From NCBI GenBank assembly GCA_012934845.2, contig WNNJ02001513.1, positions 1-64,000 of the forward strand: DNA of 64,000 nt, given 5' to 3'. Shown here one piece after another: positions 1-9,640 of the stretch (the first letter of the stretch is position 1; each line of letters begins with the position of its first letter). The DNA is from Pomphorhynchus laevis. Taxonomy: Eukaryota; Acanthocephala; Palaeacanthocephala; Echinorhynchida; Pomphorhynchidae. The notes under the pieces were generated by a model. It was given only the letters and a program-made list of their open reading frames with translations. It had not been told where the DNA came from and did not search any database. A program made the translations under genes and the position numbers.

Positions 1-440
1 CCCTTCCCCCCTTTCCCCCTCCAATTTTTGGTGAAAAAATCCCATACTTATGAAACTTATTAGACGAATATCAGAGCATGTTCGAGCTGGAGGCCTTTTA
101 GTTATAAGGACATCAGTGGCAATTTGCCATGAATCTTACAACACAGTTTATTACGAGAATTTATGACCGATGGCAGTTCCCGAACAAACAAAGGCGGACG
201 AGATAATTGAACTCATACGTGACTAAGGAAGCAAAAATATCCGATATTTGCAGCAGCGTAGCGTTTTATGACCGTAGATAATCTGTCACATTAGGACAAT
301 GTAAATTATCAGGATTAAGGTTGCGAAATGTCGACAACAAATCACAACTATTTACTCTAAATCAAACTATCTTTTTCAGCACTGAATTTGGTACGGAATT
401 GCCACAGAGTAGACTAAAATTCTAATAAAAGAACACAATG
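1..440. other. C-rich start and unassigned sequence, no confirmed gene
   Basis: The window opens in a C/T-rich run and continues in ordinary AT-rich sequence. A short open stretch on + near 172-225 begins MAVPEQTKADEIIEL and stops; it has no recognised family and may be mobile-element debris. No gene is supported here. Confidence 0.3.
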
Positions 441-583
441 ATAACTACTGCCAATCGGAGGGTAATAATGCAAATTTATAATATCGCCAATGCGTTGGGT
501 AAATACAAGGTCTAAGACCGGGCGCGCAGCCACTTGTGAGGAGGACTTTTAATATATCAAACTTCAGCGATACTGATAGAGAT

Positions 584-989
584 CTATACAAAATGAAAAT
601 TTTGACACTCCCCACTAATAGTAAACGATAATAACTCATAATAGTCTGGATCACTATTAATCACTGACAATGACAAGCCATTTCTCTCATATGCGGCAAC
701 ATCATCACATTTTCCAGAAGCACGATCCGTTCTGAATAAGTGATAATTTTGAATGCGCATAGTGTTATCGTCAATGTAAGAATGAAGCCAAGTCTCAATG
801 ATACAGAACACATCATAACTATGCGATGATATAATCCTTTCTAGCTCATTAAGCGGGGATGGAAGGCTCCTGACGTTCGAATAACCAACCACAAGATTGC
901 GTATTTTCGAAGCTCTCGAAATCAAACTAGAATCTAATGATGAAGTAACTACTGCATAAAAATCTACAGAATCCCCCAAATGAAGGAAT
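584..989 (-). mobile_element. LINE fragment, start of AP-type endonuclease domain
   Basis: The minus frame at 584-979 (131 codons) reads like the first part of the exonuclease/endonuclease domain of a non-LTR retrotransposon ORF2. The run SNVRSLPSPLNEL is followed by a segment ending in IIETWLH, and then by YHLFRTDRASGKCDDVAAYE. These correspond to the NxRSL, ETWL and 'DR..GGG' landmarks of jockey/CR1-like endonucleases. The metal-binding ETW glutamate is present. The GGG turn is altered and the frame stops before the catalytic histidine and the RT domain, so this is a truncated relic. The Ty3 element lies immediately beside it. The exact LINE clade cannot be fixed from so short a piece. Confidence 0.7.
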
Positions 990-993
990 ATCT

Positions 994-1070
994 TGTCATT
1001 AAATAAACTCTGACTATTATTATTTTAGATAGTTGAATAAAGATTATAGTCTTGTCTAAATTATACCACA
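994..1070 (+). repeat. 5' LTR of the Mag-like element (77 bp)
   Basis: Begins TGTCATTAAATAAACTC and ends TACCACA. It is matched at 4770-4848 and preceded by the target duplication ATCT. It contains an AATAAA-type signal. Confidence 0.88.
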
Positions 1071-1099
1071 GTTTATTCAACTATTGATATTCGCGGCAT

Positions 1100-4000
1100 A
1101 TGGATAAGCTTTTCAAGCCAGAGCTGTTCACAACAGTCACAAACACAGTGGAATCGGAGAATTGCTGGAGACACTGGAAACGTCGATTCGAGAAATATTT
1201 AACGAAAGTTCCCGATCTTGACGAAAACGACAAGTTAGATATTCTAATCAACCATGTTGGCCCGAATGTGTTCAATTATATATCGGATATTGACAACTAC
1301 AATTTGGCAATTCGACATCTGGATGACTTATATTTAAAGCCTAAAAATGATGTATTTGGTCGTTTTCAATTGAGTACATGTAAACAATTGCGAGATCAAT
1401 CTATTGATGAATTTGTCCACGTATTGGATAAACTTGCAAAGAATTGTGAATTTCACGATGTCAAAGCAGACGAACATCGTAGTTTGTGTGTCCGCGACGC
1501 CTTTATTTCAGGACTAAAATCGGGCGAGATCAGACAACGCCTGCTTGAGGTGCCAAAACTCACCTTGCTTGAAGCCGTTGAAAAAGCTAGGACGCTTGAG
1601 TCGGCACAATCAAACGCTGAAGCGTATCGGATAGCGGATATACACGTGTCAGCAGTACCGGAACAAAATAAGGTCGAATGGGAAGCTCAACCGTGCGCTT
1701 CGGTAACACATGCAAAGTCAAGCTGTTTTTTCTGTGGTCGGGATAGACATCCTCGAAGCAAGTGTCCTGCCAGACTTGCACACTGTCGCAGGTGCAATAA
1801 GATCGGGCATTTTTCGATTGTTTGCCGGTCAGATAGTATTAATGGGACTCGGGCTGCTGCTACAACTTGCGAATCTCCTGACCGATTTCCATCAGTAGCT
1901 ACACTCTCTTTATCTGCTACAAAGTTTGACGATATAGCACAGGCAAAGATGGAGGTACAACTCAACGATCACCGAGTAATGGCTTTATTGGACACTGGAA
2001 GCGGTGAAAATTTCATTGATAATGCAGTGGCAAAACGCTTGAGTATAAGACAAGTCCCTTTCAGACGTCAGGTGTGTATGGCATCCACTGAACACGGATC
2101 TGCGATATATTACTGCTGTGTCGTTAATTTATCAGTCAAGGGAGTGGAATACAAGTCTGTTCGCTTGTTATGTCTCAACAATTTATGCAGTGACATCATT
2201 TTAGGACACCCATTTCTTTCTTGCCATCAATCAGTTACTATGAAATTTCAAGGCGAAAGACCTCCGTTGACGATGGGTGCTGTATGTACAATACAAGTTC
2301 AGACGCCATCTCCTTTTTCGTCTCTGACAGCAGACTGTCACCCGATTGCCGTCAAGTCCAGACGATATGCACCACATCATATGCATTTCATCAAGGCTGA
2401 GATTTCTAGAATGTTGAAAGAAGGTGTTATTGAAAGGTGTCAGGCACCGTGGAGGGCGCAGGTCGTTGTAGTTGGCGGCGATAGTGGGAGGCGGCGTTTG
2501 GTTGTGGACTATGCGACAACAATAAATAAATTCACCCTTTTGGACGCGTACCCCCTTCCACGGATTGATACAATGGCGGAGCGAATTTCACAATACTCTG
2601 TTTACAGTAAGTTTGATTTGAAATCTGCCTATCACCAATTGGAGCTACAATCATCCGATCGTAAATTCACTGCATTTGAAGCGGATGGCTCTCTGTATCA
2701 GTTTAGACGTCTTCCATTTGGCCTGACCAATGCACCCGCAGTGTTTCAACGGGTGATTGACCAGATAATACGAAAGGAGAACCTCGAAGGTACCTTCGCC
2801 TACCTCGACGATTTGGTAGTGTGTGGAAGTTCGGTCTCTCACCATGACAAAAATTTGAACGAGCTGCTAAAGGCTATCCAAAAATACAATATAACCTTAA
2901 ACAAGGAAAAGTGTCAAGAATCTACTACCCGACTCAGTATACTTGGTTATGTGATCGAGCACAACAGACTTCGTCCCGACCCTGAACGCACGCAGCCACT
3001 GCGTGACATGAAAGAACCAACTTGTGAAAAGGAAATGAAGAGACTGCTGGGAATGCTTGCTCATTATTCCCGATGGATTAAAAATTATTCCGAACGTATC
3101 CGACCACTAATCGAGTGTCAATCCTTTCCCTTGCAAATGGAGGCCATGGAAGCGTTCCAGTCTATGTGTAAGGATGTAATGGATGCCGTGCTTACAACAA
3201 TTGATCCTAATAAACCTCTTACAGTCGAAACGGATGCATCTAACTTCGCAATTGGCGCCGTTTTATCACAAGAGGATAGTCCTGTCGCTTTTTTTTCCAG
3301 GACTCTTCAAGCATCTGCCCGTGCGTATTCCTCAGTCGAAAAGGAAGCGCTAGCTATCGTTGAGGCACTGAAGTCGTGGCGTCACTACCTTTTGGGTAGA
3401 CATTTCCGTGTCATTACGGACCAAAGAAGCATTTCTTTCATTTTCAAAAAGAATCACCGTAGTCAAATTAAGAACGAAAAATTAATTCGTTGGAAGATGG
3501 AATTGGCTGCGTTCTCATTTGATTTGCTGTACCGTCCGGGGTCCGAGAATATCACGGCTGATGCGCTGTCTAGAATTACCTGTTCAACGTGTACATCTAA
3601 TGACCTTGATAGGTTAAGAGAGATTCATGATACATTCTGCCATCCTGGAGTCACGCGGTTGTATCATTTTGTAAAAACAAGGAATTTACCTTATTCACTC
3701 ACCGAAGTCCGTCAAGTCATCTCCAATTGTCAAACATGTGCCAAGCTTAAACCCCAGTATTACAGGCTACAACCAACTAACCTCATTAAAGCTACCAGGC
3801 CATTCGAAAGGATTTCGATGGATTTCAAGGGTCCTCTGCCTAGTCATAATAGTAAGCGGTACTTGCTCACTATAATCGATGAATTTTCGAGGTACCCGTT
3901 TGCATTCGCTTGCCATGATATGTCGGCCGATACAGTTGTCAGATGTTTAAACAGCCTCTTCTTTCTTTTCGGTCTCCCGGAGTGTGTCCATTGTGATCAG

Positions 4001-4756
4001 GGACCGGCTTTTATTGCTCGCAACTTCAGGTCATTTCTTATCAAGCATGGAATCACTCTGAGTCACTCTAGTCCGTACAACCCTACTGGAAATTCTCAGA
4101 TCGAACGGACCAATGGAACAATCTGGCGAACTATCGAATTTGCTCTATCATCCAGAAGTCTCGATATATCGCAGTGGCAACAGTACTTACCTATTGCACT
4201 TCACTCGATGCGGTCATTGTTGTGCGTGGCCACAAACTGCACGCCTCACGAGCGTTTCTTCAAGTTCGAGCGACGAACAAGTTCCACTGTGAACACACCC
4301 GATTGGCTTTTAAATCCGGGTCTAGCCGTTCTTAAGCGACACGCTACTACGGGAAAATACGACGATAAAACGGAGGTAGTAAAAATGACTGATTGCAATG
4401 CAAAAACAGCGCAAATAGAACGTTGCGACGGAACAAGAAGCATCGTATCATTAAAACATCTGGCGCCGTTTCCAAACGGAAACGGGAAGGATTATCATGA
4501 ATGTCAATCGATCAATGATGGCTCGAATGTGTGCGATGACAGATTCGCAACACTCCCGGAAGCTCCGTTGAGTACTCTGGACGAGACCGCAAGTACTTAT
4601 CAGGAAGTCGACTCAAACAATAACGGAACCGGTATACCAAGTAATCCGAGTCAGGACGCCAGTGCAACTAGACCTCAGAAAACTGCTGCCAGTCGATACG
4701 GTCGACGTGTTAAAACTCCAGAGTATCTACGCGATTACGACATCAGTTCCATTTGA
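1100..4756 (+). CDS. gag-pol polyprotein of Mag-like Ty3 element
   Basis: A 1218-residue single frame starting 30 bp after the left LTR and ending 14 bp before the right LTR. Domains in order: a gag region; two CCHC zinc knuckles near residues 208-242 (CFFCGRDRHPRSKC and CRRCNKIGHFSIVC); an aspartic protease with DTG near residue 298; reverse transcriptase with the YLDD catalytic box near residue 567; RNase H; and an integrase with an HHCC zinc-binding region near 840-875 followed by the DDE core. The gene order protease-RT-RNase H-integrase is the Ty3 order. The frame looks whole. In the cell such a polyprotein would form particles, copy the RNA and integrate the DNA copy. Confidence 0.92.
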   Translation: MDKLFKPELFTTVTNTVESENCWRHWKRRFEKYLTKVPDLDENDKLDILINHVGPNVFNYISDIDNYNLAIRHLDDLYLKPKNDVFGRFQLSTCKQLRDQSIDEFVHVLDKLAKNCEFHDVKADEHRSLCVRDAFISGLKSGEIRQRLLEVPKLTLLEAVEKARTLESAQSNAEAYRIADIHVSAVPEQNKVEWEAQPCASVTHAKSSCFFCGRDRHPRSKCPARLAHCRRCNKIGHFSIVCRSDSINGTRAAATTCESPDRFPSVATLSLSATKFDDIAQAKMEVQLNDHRVMALLDTGSGENFIDNAVAKRLSIRQVPFRRQVCMASTEHGSAIYYCCVVNLSVKGVEYKSVRLLCLNNLCSDIILGHPFLSCHQSVTMKFQGERPPLTMGAVCTIQVQTPSPFSSLTADCHPIAVKSRRYAPHHMHFIKAEISRMLKEGVIERCQAPWRAQVVVVGGDSGRRRLVVDYATTINKFTLLDAYPLPRIDTMAERISQYSVYSKFDLKSAYHQLELQSSDRKFTAFEADGSLYQFRRLPFGLTNAPAVFQRVIDQIIRKENLEGTFAYLDDLVVCGSSVSHHDKNLNELLKAIQKYNITLNKEKCQESTTRLSILGYVIEHNRLRPDPERTQPLRDMKEPTCEKEMKRLLGMLAHYSRWIKNYSERIRPLIECQSFPLQMEAMEAFQSMCKDVMDAVLTTIDPNKPLTVETDASNFAIGAVLSQEDSPVAFFSRTLQASARAYSSVEKEALAIVEALKSWRHYLLGRHFRVITDQRSISFIFKKNHRSQIKNEKLIRWKMELAAFSFDLLYRPGSENITADALSRITCSTCTSNDLDRLREIHDTFCHPGVTRLYHFVKTRNLPYSLTEVRQVISNCQTCAKLKPQYYRLQPTNLIKATRPFERISMDFKGPLPSHNSKRYLLTIIDEFSRYPFAFACHDMSADTVVRCLNSLFFLFGLPECVHCDQGPAFIARNFRSFLIKHGITLSHSSPYNPTGNSQIERTNGTIWRTIEFALSSRSLDISQWQQYLPIALHSMRSLLCVATNCTPHERFFKFERRTSSTVNTPDWLLNPGLAVLKRHATTGKYDDKTEVVKMTDCNAKTAQIERCDGTRSIVSLKHLAPFPNGNGKDYHECQSINDGSNVCDDRFATLPEAPLSTLDETASTYQEVDSNNNGTGIPSNPSQDASATRPQKTAASRYGRRVKTPEYLRDYDISSI

Positions 4757-4769
4757 AAGTGTGGGAGAA

Positions 4770-4848
4770 TGTCGTATTAAATAAACTCTGACTATTATTA
4801 TTTTAGATAGTTGAATAAAGATTATAGTCTTGTCTAAATTATACCACA
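4770..4848 (+). repeat. 3' LTR of the Mag-like element (79 bp)
   Basis: Nearly identical to the left LTR. It follows a GTGGGAGAA purine tract and is followed by the ATCT target duplication at 4849-4852. Confidence 0.88.
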
Positions 4849-4852
4849 ATCT

Positions 4853-5450
4853 TGTCAAATACATCTACAACTGGCGCAATGGAACTCAACGCACTATTGG
4901 TTGCTACTTAATAACCCTGAAATTTCGAACACAAAGGTTTGATTCACCATTACTAATACGGTTTTGTAACTCAGTATTAGCACATTTAAGCTTAAACGGT
5001 CATCAGGTGATAAATCACGTAAAATATGTACATAGCTACCATTTAGCATGTATACTGAAGCATTTATTGATATTTGCTCGTCATAACGGCCCTTAACCAA
5101 CATGGAAACGATTCAAAGGCGCAAAACCCACAAACAAAATCTATAGATAGTAGAGATTTTGTCAGACTGAACGTACAGTCACAGTTGTTCATTTATCGGG
5201 TCCAGATCTACTGCAAGAGATCTCGCATTTATCATACCCAAATGAGGGTCTGTTAATTTTGATTCAGTCTGACTGCTGGTATTGTTAATCTCCTCTCTAC
5301 AAAAATGTGTACATTCATTGGTTAGTTTATGCGTGGCGATGTGCACCATGTGATGCTCTAGTTCATTGCCGTCATCAGTATTTAGAAGTAATATCTTAAA
5401 TTTATGACATTTTTAGCCTGACTTACTTTCAGGATCATAAGCGAGAGTAT
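4853..5450. other. Unassigned; possible LINE debris on minus strand
   Basis: A slightly GC-richer stretch between the Ty3 element and AT-rich DNA. Read on minus, about 5176-5251 gives LGMINARSLAVDLDPINEQL, which resembles the NARSL start of a LINE endonuclease but is too short to be sure. No intact gene seen. Confidence 0.25.
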
Positions 5451-8345
5451 GGAGTTGTTGGCTATGAATCCCTTAGTTTTTTATTCAATAGTAACCAATA
5501 TTTGACCTTAGCGGTGTATTCATAATTTATGTATTAAATATAAATTGTCATACTTTATACGAATTTCGTGATACATATTTGACTTAATCAGGTATGTCTT
5601 ATTTGATTCAAGAACAATAAAAATGTAATAGCTTCCAAATATATCAGTTATTTTCGTTTTATTAATGAAAAATATACATTTATACGATACTTCGTATGAT
5701 TTATGTTATTGAACATAATGTTTCTCTTTGGACAATTATTGGACATAGCACAATTAGTAATCACAACAAAGCTTGTATATTTAAACATAAATCATTAAAT
5801 AGTAATTTCAAAAGTATCTTAGCTCAAAGGTGTTTGTCTCATTTTAATTTTGTTTAATATTTGCATTACTTTGAGTATTAAAATTTTTAATAATGAACGA
5901 TTTAACCTGATTCAGTAATATCAGCCGTTATTTATAATTAAAACTTTTGATAGCGAATAACTTTCGCAATTTTGTTTTGCTGCTATAGTTTTGGCTTTCT
6001 CTTTACTATGCTAACTTTGATCGCTCATTACTTTTTCCCTTACAATATTTTTTATTCTTTTAACGATTGTTGCACTCTGTAATAATATTTTTATCATAAA
6101 GTCAATAAAAATGCAACAGTAAGCGTTTTTACAAAAAAAATATTATATAGGAATATTTAGTGAGAAGTGTTCTTACCTTAAAATCAATGCCGAGAAAAAC
6201 TGTAAGTGCATCTGCGCAAATTTTTCACGATATGTCAAAAGTTATTATTTTAGAAAATTGGGATTATATAGGATTATATATAATCTTATCATTTGTAATG
6301 TCCCAAACATCTGATATAATTAAGTTATGGAATATCTTATAAAATATGAAATTAATAATTAAATTGTACGAATTCATTAAAGTTTATTTTTGCTAGGTAG
6401 TTAATAATTTGAAATTAATTAAAAAGAAAATTTATTCACAATAAGCAATCTTTCGATGGGTACTGCCATCATCGTAAAGTTTTACAAGTTTTTACTAGTA
6501 ATTTTTATTAAAACAAACTTATATCACACGATGAAAACATAAATGTTTTAAAATAAATTTTCTTATAGTTTCCATTAAAATTATTAATATCTTAATAATT
6601 ATCAATTTATAGCGGTAATTTTTGCATGCTATTTTAGGTATGATTTTTCATCATTTGAATGTCGTTTAGAAGCAAAACATCCACAAACAATCTGACTGTC
6701 ATATAAATCGTTTATAAATCGACAGAAATTTTTAAACATAATGTTAAAAAACCCACCGAACCTACAAATAATATTCCAATGGATGTAAAGACGATGACAT
6801 TTAACATCTAAAAACTATCATTTACATTTAATACTTTGAACATAGATATTCAAGCATTGCTACGCTATTTTAATAAGATAAATTTATTTGAGTTATTTTA
6901 CAATTCGCCATGCCTATACAATTATACTTTGAAATTTCAAACATTTAGTATTAAAAATATACAAATTTTTAAAGTAAAATATTGACCTTTCTAAAGGACG
7001 ATAAACATTTAAGTAAAATGTTGAGTTCGCCAAAATACGCCTAATACAAATGGGATCCACTACATTGCTGTACACTAAGACGAAAATGGTTTTAATATAA
7101 ATATATAATATTAGAAAGTTTTTAATAATGCGAGGCTAAAAGCAATATACACTATACATCCGTGGTAGTTAAATTGAAATTATTCACGTTAATATTATAT
7201 TACAGATATGAAATTATGATATCATATTACAAGCATGAAAGCTTGTCTCGTAATCATGAATGTGGCTGTAATTCAATATTGAAGATTAGAGGAAACCTTG
7301 ATTTGGGTGGGATCGGCAAGCATCTGAATAATTTTGGTAGTTGAAGCGATACATGTACATCAGTATTCTAACTTGATTAACCTTCCTTGCACCTTGAGAG
7401 ATATGAGAGGATAAATAACAAAATGAACGAAAATGGGATTAAATGTAACGGAAAATTTAATAGATTAATGCTACATATATTTGATGACTATTTCCTGGCA
7501 AAATAATGTCAACCGCAGAATCTGCTGAGCCACCTCAAATATTAAATTTCGTTATTTTGCAGCATTAAATTTCGATTGATCAGATATTCGTGGAATTTAT
7601 AAGGAAGCACTTGTTCTGAATTGAAATAGACCGCATATATTTAAAATATAATGTAGGATTTTTCTTTGACAAAAATACGTCTTGCTTTTTTTATACCTTC
7701 TTTACATAAATTTAAAGATCATAGCAAGATGGCGGTGATTCCATTACCTAGTTGTTTGTCAGAAGCTGACAGACTAAAGTAAAAATAAATGTAAAAGTCT
7801 TGGAGATGTGGATCCAATCATTTATGATCTATGTCATAATGATCTATAAAAGCATTGAGGATATTTCCAGATAAGGATTTCAAAACCAAAACTAACAATG
7901 AAACCCAAACCTTTTTATAACTCAAACAAACTTGAATATCTTCCAGAAGATAGACTGAGGGGAGACTATATTTTCGTTATGGTGACTATAGCGAAAACGT
8001 CAATATCCATTTAATAACGTATACATGATTGATTTAGAAAGATAAGGGCGGTATATCATTTTAGCTAAGGCCTTAACTTTTGTTGGAGTCGTACTGGAAG
8101 TGCGATTTTAGATGGTAATCTAAAAATCGTATTGGCTTGCTGTAAAATCTAATTTAATCAAATAAAACTTATCTACTAAAATGCCAGCCGCCGCATGGAC
8201 CAAGAACACATTTGGATCTTAGTAGTATATTCATACAAGTATGATTTTCACTTTTATATGATTGTAAAATAAGTCATGCAAAGTGACAAAAGTCGTGAAT
8301 TGAGTTAGTCATTGTACAATGCTATATTAGGATATAATAGATGTA
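5451..8345. other. AT-rich DNA, no gene recognised
   Basis: Nearly 2.9 kb of AT-rich sequence with no long open frame, no exon with good splice borders that I could recognise and no clear repeat family. It could be intronic or intergenic. Confidence 0.4.
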
Positions 8346-8552
8346 TTAAGTAAATAATTATTGGAACTGGATCAAAAAAGGGTGAAATTTTATTTGATAT
8401 TTCGCTATTCTCTGTTAGCATATAAACTTTTTCAATTTTTTTATTTACAGATAATCATATTCTAGTAATTTTCTGAAGATGCTAACAGAGAATAGCGAAA
8501 TATCAAATAAAAATTTCCTTTCTTTGATCCAGCTCCAATAATTCTTTATTAA
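8346..8552. repeat. Foldback/MITE-like inverted repeat (about 70 bp arms)
   Basis: The left arm starts near 8346 and ends at the GCTATTCTCTGTTAGCA motif near 8422. The right arm (about 8479-8552) is its reverse complement with a handful of mismatches, leaving a spacer of about 55 bp. No coding capacity. Long, well-matched arms suggest a MITE or foldback element; target duplications were not resolved. Confidence 0.7.
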
Positions 8553-8602
8553 TAATGGATCATTATTAACTATTTAAGATGTGTTAAGTATACACTAAAT
8601 CC

Positions 8603-8937
8603 TGTTGGCCCTGTGGATGACAGCATGAAGTAAACGACCGGTCCGGCCTTTGGTATAAGTATTATGTCGTAACCAGACAAGCACCATATCTAGGAGTTTG
8701 TAATTCTTTTATTTAATGGTATAGTATATGTGCGTTGATAGTTTACGGTTCACCGTTTTTGCATTGTGCTCTAACTAAGCGAGACGGCAAGATTGTGTTT
8801 TAACTAACGAGACAGGACAGCCTTGATGAACAACAGGAAATGTAACTTATAAATAAACTGTAGCCATCAACCCACCCCTATAATGCATAATCAACTCCGC
8901 CGTTCGAGTGCTCCTATATCTCCGTCGCTTCGACCAC

Positions 8938-8938
<1 letters not shown>
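8603..8938 (+). mobile_element. Candidate solo LTR
   Basis: A 336 bp block that starts TGTTGGCCCTGTGGATGAC and ends CGACCACA, more GC-rich than its surroundings. It contains a TATA-like/AATAAA stretch (TTATAAATAAACTG) in its last third and a run of short C-rich motifs. TG...CA ends plus that layout suggest a solo LTR fossil. No matching target duplication is visible: the right flank is a (TA)n run that may have replaced it. No internal region or partner LTR is in the window. Confidence 0.4.

Positions 8939-9004
<66 letters not shown>
8939..9004. repeat. (TA)n microsatellite
   Basis: About 60 bp of uninterrupted TA dinucleotides. An apparent open frame through it is an artefact. Confidence 0.95.
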
Positions 9005-9010
<6 letters not shown>

Positions 9011-9395
9011 CTCAACTCTTCTGGCCCACAATCCACATCCACATTAAACTCAGCCTTCTAGTAACTTTTCGTTTCGTCGCTGTCAGCTCCTTATCGTTTA
9101 TAAACCTTCCTTTCTTAGACGACACTCGTCCCACCTTTCTATCACTGTGTTCCCGTAATTCCCTTTGAATCTAAGTTCCCAATTACCTTAACAACTACGG
9201 TCTCGGATCCTTCCTCGTCGCCGCCTCCTCGACTGGAATCAGCTCCCTCTCGACGGCCGCCGCCCTCCCTCCTTTATCACATCAAAATACCTCCTCCGTT
9301 GCCACCTACTCGACACATGATTTAGACTTTTGTTTTTTCATCGTGATCATGTAAGCATGCGCCAGCACGCATTTGTCAAGTAAAATAAATCAATT
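9005..9395 (+). mobile_element. 3' end of an L2/CR1-like LINE (left copy)
   Basis: Reading on +, conceptual pieces such as VPNYLNNYGLGSFLVAA and a following stop-rich tail match the C-terminal 'SF..AP..WN.LP..VR' region I know from L2/CR1-like LINE reverse transcriptases. It is strongly related, in opposite orientation, to 17395-17765. Both junctions towards the interior carry a shared GCGTGC(T/C)GGCGCA motif, which links the two as arms of one inverted duplication. It is decayed: no single frame covers it. Confidence 0.55.
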
Positions 9396-9640
9396 TTTTA
9401 GCGTCAATATATGTATTGTAATTTAAACTTAGTAATGTTGCAGCAGTTTGGATTGATTTAAATTTCTAAATAACAATAATGTGTACATATTAGGGCAAAA
9501 TACAAATAGCCAAAGTTTCTCCTAATGCGTCAAATTTCATTTAGAAAAAACATTAATGGTATCACTCTCCCATCACGTGATGTTTTCAACTTTTTTGTAG
9601 GTAGGCATTGTTCGTATCATTAGTACTTTTACATTCGTTT
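9396..9640. other. AT-rich segment present only in the left arm
   Basis: About 250 bp between the two LINE types, with no counterpart at the corresponding place in the right arm. No gene. Confidence 0.5.

Larger units (their letters stand above)
994..4848 (+). mobile_element. Ty3/gypsy LTR retrotransposon, Mag-like, looks whole
   Basis: A 3.86 kb element bounded by short TG...CA direct repeats (994-1070 and 4770-4848) and a 4 bp target duplication ATCT (990-993 and 4849-4852). Between the repeats lies one long gag-pol frame and, just before the right repeat, a short purine-rich tract usable as a polypurine tract. LTRs of about 77 bp and a single gag-pol frame are features I associate with the Mag lineage of Ty3 elements; that assignment is from general knowledge and untested. 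The two LTRs are nearly identical, so insertion is likely recent. The element looks whole. No env-like frame is present. The primer binding site after the left LTR was not recognised. Confidence 0.88.

Noticed and set aside
8908-9168. Open frame with a long YI repeat
   Set aside because: It runs through a (TA)n microsatellite; the repeat has no stop in that frame.
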